From Paenibacillus methanolicus (GTDB lineage: Bacteria > Bacillota > Bacilli > Paenibacillales > Paenibacillaceae), in the NCBI RefSeq assembly GCF_008124765.1, contig NZ_VNHS01000001.1:62001-126000 (forward strand): a DNA stretch of 64,000 nucleotides. The letters run 5' to 3'. The notes under the pieces were generated by a model that did no database searches, was not told the DNA's origin, and worked only from the letters and a program-made list of their open reading frames with translations. Positions 33,947 through 41,392 of this stretch are shown piece after piece; position 1 is the first letter of the stretch, and every line of letters starts with the position of its first letter. The translations under genes and the position numbers were made by a program.

Positions 33947-34819
33947 ATGGCGTCCATCCCAGGAGCATTCAAGCCTGCTAAGAGGAGCGCAGGAGCGATA
34001 ATCGGCATCTGGCTGCTTCGCCTGTTTCTGATCGCGCAGGCGGTCATCGTCCTGTACCCGTTGATCTGGAACGTGCTGGCCTCCCTCAAGACCAACCAAG
34101 AGGTGCTGGAAAGTCCATGGACGCTGCCGTCGTCGCTGCAATGGGGCAACTTTGTCGCCGCCTTCACCTCGGCTCGCATGGGCGATTATATGCTCAACTC
34201 CGTCTTGGTGGTCATCCTGTCCATGGCGATTCTATTGGTGGCAGCGGTTCCGACGGCTTATGTGCTTGGCCGCATGCGCTTCTTCGGCCGGGGTTTCCTG
34301 ACGAATCTGTACATGGCGGGGCTATTCATCGGCGGGGTCTATATCGTCGTGCCGTTATTCATCATGATGAACGAGCTGGGCATGCTGGATAACCGGTTCT
34401 GGCTCAGCGCCGTCTATGCGGGAGGCATTCTGCCGTTCTCGGTGTATCTGCTGACCGGCTTCATGAAGGCGATTCCGCACGATTACGAAGAGGCGGCGAT
34501 GATCGATGGCTGCGGCTACTTCGGCACGCTCTTCCGCATCATCATGCCGATGGCGCGTCCGGGCATCACGACCGTGATCATCTTCGCCTTCTTCGATTTC
34601 TGGAACGAATACGTGCTGGCTTCCACGCTGATCGCAAGCGATGCGAAGAAAACGATCCCGGTCGGACTTTCCAACTTGATGCAAATCCAGAAATTCGCGA
34701 CGGACTGGGGCTCGTTGTTTGCCGGACTGGTCATCGTGCTCGTGCCGACCGTGTTCATCTACGTTCTCCTGCAGAAGCGGCTGACGCAAGGGATGATGAT
34801 GGGCGGGGTCAAGGGGTGA
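33947..34819 (+). CDS. Sugar ABC transporter permease, MalG type (importer 3)
   Basis: This 290-residue partner permease has AAGGAGG directly upstream, six membrane segments, EAA loop YEEAAMIDGCGYFGTLFRIIMP and C-terminal GMMMGGVKG. It starts two bases after the previous stop, so the pair is tightly coupled. A terminator ends the operon. Confidence 0.92.
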   Translation: MASIPGAFKPAKRSAGAIIGIWLLRLFLIAQAVIVLYPLIWNVLASLKTNQEVLESPWTLPSSLQWGNFVAAFTSARMGDYMLNSVLVVILSMAILLVAAVPTAYVLGRMRFFGRGFLTNLYMAGLFIGGVYIVVPLFIMMNELGMLDNRFWLSAVYAGGILPFSVYLLTGFMKAIPHDYEEAAMIDGCGYFGTLFRIIMPMARPGITTVIIFAFFDFWNEYVLASTLIASDAKKTIPVGLSNLMQIQKFATDWGSLFAGLVIVLVPTVFIYVLLQKRLTQGMMMGGVKG

Positions 34820-34823
34820 TAGG

Positions 34824-34846
34824 GAGGGGCGGCGCCCCCTCTTTTT
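34824..34846 (+). terminator. Terminator of importer 3 operon
   Basis: GAGGGG pairs with CCCCTC around CGGCGC, followed by TTTTT. Confidence 0.75.
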
Positions 34847-34946
34847 GTTCCTCCTTAATCGCGAACCATACCGTCCACGCATCCTTCTCTACGATCGAAC
34901 GCGAGCGGTAACAATCCGAATCATCGTCGAGGAAATGAAACGCAGC

Positions 34947-34978
34947 CGCTAAGGAGCACGCTCTTAGCGGTTCTTTTC
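34947..34978 (+). terminator. Second hairpin terminator in the intergenic region
   Basis: CCGCTAAG pairs with CTTAGCGG-type sequence (34947-34971), followed by TTCTTTT. No gene between 34842 and here was recognised. Confidence 0.55.
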
Positions 34979-35159
34979 GTTGCTTAGGAAATGATGCAAG
35001 TCAGGTTAAGGAAAAACGGGTGGTGAAGCCAGCCGTGGCTATAATTGATCGGCTTACGCACATGCATATGTCTTAGGACGAACTTTAAAACCTACTGAAG
35101 CTTTGTCCATCAGGACAAAAGCGTTCCCCGCTCGAGCCAACCCGCCGACCGCGAACAAT

Positions 35160-35310
35160 GGTGGCTGCACGAAGAAGGGAGTCCAGAGGGCAAAGCCCTT
35201 TGGAGCCTCCTCGGCGGAGGAGGTGGGAGGAGGGAGCAACAAAAGTTGGTTCCAAAGGGCGCAGCCTTTCTTAACCTGGCATTGTGGCGGGGGGCTTGGG
35301 CGCGGGGAAA
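35160..35310. repeat. Hairpin-rich intergenic repeat-like element
   Basis: Three hairpins lie close together: CCAGAGGGC/GCCCTTTGG (35183-35203), CCTCCTC/GAGGAGG (35206-35223) and GGTT..AAAGG/CCTTT..AACC (35248-35276). TCCAGAGGGCAAAGCCCTT at 35182 and TCCAAAGGGCGCAGCCTTT at 35251 are related units 69 bases apart. The overlapping 147-residue open frame looks like translated repeat rather than protein. This fits a dispersed palindromic intergenic element; only one copy lies in this window. The rest of the 785-base gap 34842-35626 holds terminators and the promoter listed next. Confidence 0.45.
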
Positions 35311-35355
35311 TAGAAGATTTAAATGGGCGAAGCTCTTTTGTCATGGTCATGAAAG

Positions 35356-35386
35356 GACGGCTATCGATCGATAGCCGTCTATTTTA
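35356..35386 (+). terminator. Perfect palindrome with T-rich tail
   Basis: GACGGCTATCGA is followed directly by its exact reverse complement (35356-35379), then TATTTTAT. It resembles a terminator insulating the promoter 20 bases downstream. Confidence 0.5.
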
Positions 35387-35405
35387 TCGTCAAGCGAGAT
35401 GGCAG

Positions 35406-35434
35406 TTGAATGTTGCGAACACATGTTCTATAAT
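35406..35434 (+). promoter_or_regulatory. Promoter with LexA/DinR-type SOS box
   Basis: TTGAAT (35406-35411), 17 bases, TATAAT (35429-35434). The spacer contains CGAACACATGTTC (35416-35428), which fits the Gram-positive LexA box CGAACRNRYGTTYC except for the last base. A repressor there would block RNA polymerase, so the transcript should be DNA-damage inducible. The first gene with a strong ribosome binding site downstream is the 57-residue frame at 35627; a second -10-like TATAAT lies at 35559-35564. Confidence 0.65.
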
Positions 35435-35626
35435 TGTGAGACTGCGTGGTTCGGGGATGAGATGCACACGGCCGCAGCGCGGGAAGAAAGGGATGCCAAT
35501 CGACAAGACATGCGTTTATCGCTTTTATAATGCGACAAACTTCTGAAAAGGCAGCGCTTATAATAGATGCAGGTCTTATCGAAACAAAACTCCTGAGCGA
35601 ATGAAGATCAAGGGGAGGAATGTGGA

Positions 35627-35800
35627 ATGGACAAGCAGTTCATCACGAAGCTGCAATCGCTTGATCGCCAAGACAAAGGAAGGTCAAGCCTGCTGATGGA
35701 GGGCGTCAAGAGCACGCTCAAGCACAAGAAAGAAATGGGCCGAATAGGCAGGTATTTGCACAAGTTGAAGAAACCGGTCGTTCCTAAAGGATGGGACTGA
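35627..35800 (+). CDS. Small basic protein of unknown function, possibly SOS-controlled
   Basis: A 57-residue frame preceded by AGGGGAGGA seven bases upstream of the ATG. The protein is strongly basic (11 Lys, 4 Arg against 6 acidic residues) with a central amphipathic-looking stretch (EGVKSTLKHKKEMGRIGRYL) and a Pro/Lys tail, and no signal peptide or membrane helix. I do not recognise a family. The nearest upstream promoter elements are the LexA-box promoter at 35406 and a TATAAT at 35559. It is convergent with the next small membrane gene, eight bases away. Confidence 0.6.
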   Translation: MDKQFITKLQSLDRQDKGRSSLLMEGVKSTLKHKKEMGRIGRYLHKLKKPVVPKGWD

Positions 35801-35807
35801 AACTTGA

Positions 35808-35984
35808 TCATCTGGAATTTCGTTTGCGCGCGATCAGCCATGTCACGATATAACCCATCATAACGGCCGGCAGCAGCACGGCGGTAACATATAGCGCATC
35901 CCATCTCAACGAGCGCCAACTAACGATCAGATTGAGCACGATGAACGCCAGGGTGGCTATAGCGAAAGTCATGCCTTTATGCAT
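35808..35984 (-). CDS. Small two-helix membrane protein
   Basis: This 58-residue protein starts at an ATG with GAAGGAGG upstream on the minus strand. Two hydrophobic helices (MTFAIATLAFIVLNLIV and ALYVTAVLLPAVMMGYIVTW) are joined by a short WRSLRWD loop and end with a basic RKRNSR tail. It has no recognised family. The strong ribosome binding site and clear topology support a real gene. Confidence 0.65.
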   Translation of the reverse strand: MHKGMTFAIATLAFIVLNLIVSWRSLRWDALYVTAVLLPAVMMGYIVTWLIARKRNSR

Positions 35985-36134
35985 GTGAAGACCTCCTTCA
36001 TCAACTTTCATTCGATAGAACTATTCGTGGTTTGCATACAGTCGCACAATATACGATGACGCGCGTATGGCCGGACGGGAGCGTCCGGCTTCTTGTCTGT
36101 CCGCGGGTTGTCCTACCAACCGAAGTCGGTCCGG

Positions 36135-37031
36135 CTAGAACGCGTTATATCCTTGCTGCAGTCGCTCGATGACGCGTTCCGCATGTTGATAATAGTTGAA
36201 ATCGTGGTTGACCTGGTTATGCGTCATTCCGCTATGGAGCAAGCCCCACGCGCATTCCCGCAGCATATTCATATATTTCATATCTTGCAAGATCGCATAC
36301 TGCTCCTCTTCATAATAACCGAAATACGCATGCAGCCATTGTTTTTCCTGTTCGGGGGTGAATCGATTCGTGAACGGGATGGAGGCCAAGTCGAAAAAGA
36401 CGTCGCCTACCCCGCTTAGCTCCCAGTCGACGACGACCAGATCGGCGCCATCCAAAGTCCAGATCAGGTTGAATAAATAATAGTCATTGTGGCAAAAACG
36501 CTGACCATGCGTTTTGTCGAAACTGCGGCGGTATGCGATCTGTTCCATTTTCGTTAGGAGCGGACTTAAGCCATGCGGTCGTTTAACATGCAGTCGATCG
36601 GCCCCGCTGAGATAACGCTCGACCAGCTGATAAGGCGAACAGGGACGTGCCGATACGGCGGCGATATCGACGGACTGATGAATCTCCTTCAATCGGGTTA
36701 CGATGCGCCGACTCCGCTCGTCATCCAGCAGATCGTCCCCGTTCGCCATTCTTCCTTCGATATACTCGAGCACCGCGAAGGTTTCGCCAGGATCCGCATA
36801 CAGCACCGCCGGGCTATGAATCTCGCGGTGAAAGGCGCGGATCAGCTCGATTTCGGAACCTCGCGTTAACGCCAGATAATCGGCTTGCCGTCCGAAAACG
36901 CGCAATACGTACGCTTTGCCTTCGCAAGTCAACTTATAGGTTTCGTTGGAAAGTCCTCCGTTTAGCGGTTCGCAGCTTACATCCTTGTCGTGGAACAGCG
37001 GAATGCCGCGTATGACGGTCTCCATGTCCAT
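36135..37031 (-). CDS. Aminoglycoside/choline phosphotransferase-family kinase
   Basis: This 298-residue APH-fold protein has an N-lobe with GGLSNETYKL and YVLRVFGR, then the catalytic Brenner motif HNDYYLFN (D183) and the metal-binding VVDWELSG (D202). The family phosphorylates hydroxyls on choline, aminoglycosides, sugars or amino acids; the YEGRMANGDD-like hinge and DWE suggest a choline-kinase-like member more than a resistance enzyme. ATG 37031 has AAAGGGG upstream; the frame continues further but without signals. It is divergent from the AraC/GyrI gene, with 109 bases between. Confidence 0.85.
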   Translation of the reverse strand: MDMETVIRGIPLFHDKDVSCEPLNGGLSNETYKLTCEGKAYVLRVFGRQADYLALTRGSEIELIRAFHREIHSPAVLYADPGETFAVLEYIEGRMANGDDLLDDERSRRIVTRLKEIHQSVDIAAVSARPCSPYQLVERYLSGADRLHVKRPHGLSPLLTKMEQIAYRRSFDKTHGQRFCHNDYYLFNLIWTLDGADLVVVDWELSGVGDVFFDLASIPFTNRFTPEQEKQWLHAYFGYYEEEQYAILQDMKYMNMLRECAWGLLHSGMTHNQVNHDFNYYQHAERVIERLQQGYNAF

Positions 37032-37140
37032 ATTTGTCGTCCCCTTTCGCGTTTCTTCTGCTATGGTAGAAGGGTACCATGATGATTCGCTTCGGAATGG
37101 ACCGATCTTGCTATGTTGAAAGAGATGAAGGGGATGGACC

Positions 37141-38037
37141 ATGAATAGGAAGCTGCAACTAACGATCGAGCGCGCGCTTGAATTTATCGAGACCAACCTT
37201 CCGAACAAAATCACCCTCGAACAATTGGCTCGGCACTCGCATCTGTCGAAATTCCATCTGCACCGCCTCCTCCGGCATGCGTTGGGAATGCCGGTCATGG
37301 ACTATGTCCGCGCGCGGAAAATAACGGCTAGCTTGGAGACTCTCTTTAGCCAGCGATATACCGTCTTGGAAGTGGGCGTCATGTACGGGTTCGAGCATGA
37401 ACAATCCTATATCCGGGCGTTCAAGAAGCAGCTCGGTCTGACGCCCGGCGAATTTGTGCGAAGACCGGTCGAGGTGCCGTTAACCGAGCGGTTCCGGCTC
37501 TCTTCCTTGTCGAGCGTGCAAGACGGAATCTTGTTTGAGCCGGTTACCCGATACAAGCACGAGATGCTGGTTGCCGGGAAGCGCTATCCGATCGATCTAG
37601 CGGTCAACCGGGAGCATTTCACGGCGAATCGGGCCGGAAGAGATTTTTACGAGAAGCACCGTCCGTGCATTCCGCACCGGCTCAAGGAGACGACCTATAT
37701 TGGCCTAACCCGATATGCGTGGGAAGATGGGCGGTTCACGACCACTTACCTGCCGTCCGTGGAGGTGAGCTCGGTCAAGGGGCTGCCGCCCGGCTTCGAG
37801 CCGGATCTGATTCCGCGTCATAAATACCTCGTGTATACGTATATCGGCGGTTTTCATCCCAGGCATTTGACGATCAACCATTTGGAACACATTTGGACCC
37901 GTATCGAGAGCGGGAGAGGAAGCATCTATAAGCAGTCGGCGCCGTTCCACTTTGAAATCATCGAAGAAGAGATCGCGACGGAGGCGTACTGCGAAGTCGA
38001 TATTTATATCCCCGTTGTTCCCACGCCGATCCATTAA
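37141..38037 (+). CDS. AraC-family regulator with GyrI-like effector domain
   Basis: This 298-residue protein has its DNA-binding domain at the N-terminus (residues about 8-105: LARHSHLSKFHLHRLLRHALG, QSYIRAFKKQLGLTPGEF). A GyrI-like ligand-binding domain follows (about 130-297), ending CEVDIYIPVVPTPIH. This is the Rob/TetR-independent effector arrangement of regulators such as BmrR partners and Rob, which bind lipophilic or cationic small molecules. GAAGGGGATG lies upstream of the ATG. It may control the divergent kinase gene. Confidence 0.88.
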   Translation: MNRKLQLTIERALEFIETNLPNKITLEQLARHSHLSKFHLHRLLRHALGMPVMDYVRARKITASLETLFSQRYTVLEVGVMYGFEHEQSYIRAFKKQLGLTPGEFVRRPVEVPLTERFRLSSLSSVQDGILFEPVTRYKHEMLVAGKRYPIDLAVNREHFTANRAGRDFYEKHRPCIPHRLKETTYIGLTRYAWEDGRFTTTYLPSVEVSSVKGLPPGFEPDLIPRHKYLVYTYIGGFHPRHLTINHLEHIWTRIESGRGSIYKQSAPFHFEIIEEEIATEAYCEVDIYIPVVPTPIH

Positions 38038-38095
38038 GCTGCATTTGGCCGCGCTTTATGCCGGGATCGTCCAAGTAATGGCTGAATCGGCTAAA

Positions 38096-38123
38096 TTCAC
38101 GTCGGCGTCGCGCCTTCTATAAT
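38096..38123 (+). promoter_or_regulatory. Promoter of the third YesM/YesN pair
   Basis: TTCACG (38096-38101), 16 bases, TATAAT (38118-38123). A short inverted repeat TGAAT/ATTCA (38083-38099) lies at its upstream edge. Confidence 0.5.
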
Positions 38124-38157
38124 AGATTGTAAATCGGAAGAGGAGTCAAGCCATCAA

Positions 38158-38184
38158 CCGTCAGCCGGCGAGCTGGCGGTTTTT
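38158..38184 (+). terminator. Terminator hairpin inside the sensor-kinase leader
   Basis: CCGTCAGC (38158-38165) pairs with GCTGGCGG (38172-38179), one wobble, followed by TTTTT. It lies after the promoter at 38096 but before the kinase start, so it may attenuate that gene or simply end the AraC transcript. Confidence 0.7.
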
Positions 38185-38219
38185 CGATTGGCGAAAGCAC
38201 GGACATCGGAGGGGTCGTC

Positions 38220-39920
38220 ATGCAATTGGAAGCAGCGGGGAAGAAATCGAAATCGTACGTGTATCAAAAAATCATTCTCGTCTTTGTCGTGCTCTTGGTG
38301 CCGTTGATATCGATGAATATCGCGCTGAACTACAAAGGGATGTCCATGACGAAAGCCTCGATTCTCCAATCGTCGGAAGCGGGCGCTTCCTTCTACGCGA
38401 AGCAGCTCGATCGGGAATTAATTTTGATCCGGGGCTTGCAGCTGGAGCTGCTCGGGGACAAGAACCTGCAGAAGCTCGGTTTCCGCGGGCGCACGCTGGG
38501 CGACTACGAGACCGTCAGCCTGATCGATCAAGTGCGGGACCGATTAACGAGCTTCGTCGTCGCCAGCTCCTATATTGTGAACGCCGGGGTGTATGTCGAG
38601 GCGATCGGGAAGTCCATCTCGACCGTAGGCGGCGTGACGGCCGCGCCGAACGAAGAGGTGACGCTGTTCCAATCGTTGATCGGACATACGCCCAAGCCTT
38701 CGTTTTACCGCAGCGGTTCGCGCATGTTCCTGCTGGAGCAGAGCGGCGGCATCGGCTCCTACATCGAGCTTTCGCGTCCCAAATTGTTGGAGGCGCTTGC
38801 CGAGATCGCGAGCCTGTTTCCCCAATCGGAGGTGTCGCTCGGCAGTGAAGAACTAGGCACGCTGCTATCCACGTCCGAGGAGGCGGGATATTCGGTATCG
38901 TCGTTCTCCCGCGTTCGCCAGCTGGACGAGAGCGATGGTTATTATCTCATTCGCAACGAAATCAACTCGCTTCAACTATCGCTCCTTATGTACGCCAACC
39001 AAGACGAGATTACGCGCCCGCTTCGGCAGTTCAGCAGCTGGTTCTATGCCTTATTCGTGATGGCCGCGGCTGCGATGGGGTTATATGCGTTCTCGGTGCA
39101 TCGGATGATCCATCGGCCGTTGAGCAAGTTGGTCAAGGCATTCCGGATGATCGAATCCGGCAGTCTCGGCATTCGAATCGCCTCGAAATCCAGAGACGAA
39201 TTTCATTATGTATTTAACGGCTTCAACCGGATGGCCGACACGCTGCGCCAATCAATCGAAGAGAACTACGGGCAGCGAATGGCGCTGCAGCATGCGGAGC
39301 TCAAGCAGCTCCAATCCCAAATTAACCCGCACTTTCTCTACAACGGCTTCTTCAATATTTACATGATGAGCAAGGTGGGGGATGCCGAGGGGGCAGCCGA
39401 GTTGTCTCAGAAGCTGGGAAGCTATTACCAATACATAACGCGTAACGGCTCGGATGAAGTGCCGTTCGCCCAAGAGTACCGACACGCGCTCGATTATTGC
39501 GAGATTCAAGGGATACGCTTCTCGAACCGGATCTTCTGCGAATTCGAGCTTAGCCCGGATATTCCCCTCTCGATCGCCGTGCCGAGACTGATCGTTCAAC
39601 CGGTCGTCGAGAACGCGTTCGAGCATGCTTTCGAGGATGGTACGGAGGATGGAGCGGTCTACATCGACGCGGATTACTGCCAAGGGCGGCTGCGCGTGAC
39701 CGTCGAAGATAACGGCAAGCTGCTTACCGAGGAGGCCATGGAGTCGCTGCGTGCCAAGTTGGCGAACGATGCGGCGTGCCAAGAACAAACCGGATTAATG
39801 AACGTCAACAAGCGGCTTCGGCTCAAGTATGCACCGGGGAGCGGATTGTTCGTATCGCGAAGCGCGCATGGCGGACTACGGGTCGACCTGATTATGATCG
39901 TGAAGGAGGAGGAGGCATGA
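38220..39920 (+). CDS. YesM-type sensor histidine kinase
   Basis: This 566-residue kinase has a first membrane helix near residues 18-38 (IILVFVVLLVPLISMNIAL) and an extracytoplasmic sensor domain. A second helix lies near 275-292 (LFVMAAAAMGLYAFSV), followed by HAMP. The phospho-acceptor motif INPHFLYNGFFN contains H371, with Gly-Phe after the Asn where Thr-Leu is usual. The HATPase N-box is PVVENAFEHAFE, and a single clear DNGK box follows. GGAGGGG precedes the ATG. The end overlaps the regulator gene by four bases. Confidence 0.92.
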   Translation: MQLEAAGKKSKSYVYQKIILVFVVLLVPLISMNIALNYKGMSMTKASILQSSEAGASFYAKQLDRELILIRGLQLELLGDKNLQKLGFRGRTLGDYETVSLIDQVRDRLTSFVVASSYIVNAGVYVEAIGKSISTVGGVTAAPNEEVTLFQSLIGHTPKPSFYRSGSRMFLLEQSGGIGSYIELSRPKLLEALAEIASLFPQSEVSLGSEELGTLLSTSEEAGYSVSSFSRVRQLDESDGYYLIRNEINSLQLSLLMYANQDEITRPLRQFSSWFYALFVMAAAAMGLYAFSVHRMIHRPLSKLVKAFRMIESGSLGIRIASKSRDEFHYVFNGFNRMADTLRQSIEENYGQRMALQHAELKQLQSQINPHFLYNGFFNIYMMSKVGDAEGAAELSQKLGSYYQYITRNGSDEVPFAQEYRHALDYCEIQGIRFSNRIFCEFELSPDIPLSIAVPRLIVQPVVENAFEHAFEDGTEDGAVYIDADYCQGRLRVTVEDNGKLLTEEAMESLRAKLANDAACQEQTGLMNVNKRLRLKYAPGSGLFVSRSAHGGLRVDLIMIVKEEEA

Positions 39921-41308
39921 CCATGTACCGGTTATTGATTGTCGACGATGAACCTGTCATCGTGAACGGGCTTGTCCACCTGTTCGAGGAGCATGCGGAG
40001 TTGGCGCTCGATGTACGCAAGGCGTATTCGTCGAAGGAAGCGGTAATTCTCGCGCAACGCATGAAGTTCGACATTCTGATTAGCGATATTCGGATGCCTC
40101 ATAAGAACGGACTGCAGCTCGTGGAGGAGATTCGTTACTATTGGCCGCTGTGCCGGGTGATCTTCCTGACGGGATACAGCGAGTTCGACTACGTCCATGA
40201 AGCGCTGCGCAAGAACGCGGATAACTACATTCTGAAAACCGAGGGTATCGAGCCCATATTCGAAGCGGTCGCACAGGCCGTCCGCAAGCTGGACGAAGAG
40301 GACCGGCGGCGGGCGAGGGAAGAGATCGCGAATCTCCACTTCCGAATCGCCGAACCCGTCTTGAAGCGCGAATTGATCGGAAGCGTGCTAAGCGGCGGAC
40401 AACTAGGCATGATGTTGCGGGATCGCAGATACGGCGAAATCGGGTTCGCTGTTGAAGCGGAGCGCCCCTTTGTCCTGCTTTTTGGCGTTTTTCGGCACAT
40501 CGCAGGAGCGAAGACCGCGGCGCCCTTGTCGTCGGAGGAGACGCGTGCGGCCATGCATCGCGCCCTCGACTATTATTTGCCGCTTTCGTTTGCTAGAGAA
40601 GGGATGATGCTGGAAGACGATGCGCAAGTATGGCTGCTGCAGCCCGACGAAGCGCTGCGCGGCAGATTGGAGCAAGCCGATCGGGCAGAGAACGGAGAGC
40701 CGAGCGGAATTTTCGCTTATCTGAAAGGCATCGCCGAGTTCGTGCAGAACGATTGCGAACGTCATCATGGGGCGACCGTATCGTTCGGGTTGTTAGACAG
40801 CGTCAATGCGCGTGTTCAAGTCGAGGGCAAACCGTTCCAAATCTTGTTGAACCGCTTGCGCGCTCATGCGGCGGCCGGCAGACCGACGATCATCGTCGGC
40901 GGCGGGACATCGGCATCTGGCGACGCGGATCAAGATGGCGCATGCGAGGACAACCCGCAAGACATGCATTCCTTGATCGTCCAGCGCGTTCACGCTTATA
41001 TCCGGGAACATCTGAACGGGGATACGTCGTTAACGGCCATCGCGGATCACGTTCACCTGAATCCTTCCTATCTCTCCCGCTATTACAAACAGACGACCGG
41101 CTGCAATTTGTTGGACCACATTCAGTCGAAGAAAGTGGAGGAAGCGAGCCGGTTACTGACCTTGACCAGTCTGAAAATGCAGGAGATCGCGCTGCGAACG
41201 GGGTTTGATTCGCCGTCGTATTTCACCACGTTCTTCAAGCGAAAGACGGGCATCTCCCCCCAAGAATACCGGAATCTCAAAGGCGTAAACAAAGTGAAAG
41301 AAAGGTAA
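39917..41308 (+). CDS. YesN-type response regulator with AraC DNA-binding domain
   Basis: This 463-residue regulator has a receiver domain with D57 as acceptor (ISDIRMP) and K107 followed by Thr rather than Pro. A shorter linker than in the other three regulators leads to the AraC domain near residues 355-455 (VHLNPSYLSRYYKQTTGCNLL, YFTTFFKRKTGISPQEYR). The start overlaps the kinase stop as ATGA, with GGAGGAGGAGG upstream; ATG 39923 is possible. Importer 4 lies directly downstream and is the probable target. Confidence 0.92.
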   Translation: MTMYRLLIVDDEPVIVNGLVHLFEEHAELALDVRKAYSSKEAVILAQRMKFDILISDIRMPHKNGLQLVEEIRYYWPLCRVIFLTGYSEFDYVHEALRKNADNYILKTEGIEPIFEAVAQAVRKLDEEDRRRAREEIANLHFRIAEPVLKRELIGSVLSGGQLGMMLRDRRYGEIGFAVEAERPFVLLFGVFRHIAGAKTAAPLSSEETRAAMHRALDYYLPLSFAREGMMLEDDAQVWLLQPDEALRGRLEQADRAENGEPSGIFAYLKGIAEFVQNDCERHHGATVSFGLLDSVNARVQVEGKPFQILLNRLRAHAAAGRPTIIVGGGTSASGDADQDGACEDNPQDMHSLIVQRVHAYIREHLNGDTSLTAIADHVHLNPSYLSRYYKQTTGCNLLDHIQSKKVEEASRLLTLTSLKMQEIALRTGFDSPSYFTTFFKRKTGISPQEYRNLKGVNKVKER

Positions 41309-41343
41309 AGAACTCAAAATAGCCGGTCAATTCCCCGCGAACC

Positions 41344-41349
41344 TATAAT
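41344..41349 (+). promoter_or_regulatory. -10 element of importer 4 promoter
   Basis: TATAAT without a good -35 element. Two near-identical tandem units AAAGTGAAAG and AAAGGTAAAG occupy 41291-41310, upstream of where a -35 would be, and could be activator half-sites, although they overlap the end of the regulator gene. Confidence 0.4.
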
Positions 41350-41392
41350 AAAACCGAAGACAGGCAGCACAATCGAAGGGGAGAGGATCTGC

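Noticed and set aside
35103..35546. 147-residue open frame in the intergenic region
   Set aside because: Its sequence comes from the palindromic repeat and promoter region, has no good ribosome binding site, and crosses a perfect palindrome and a promoter.
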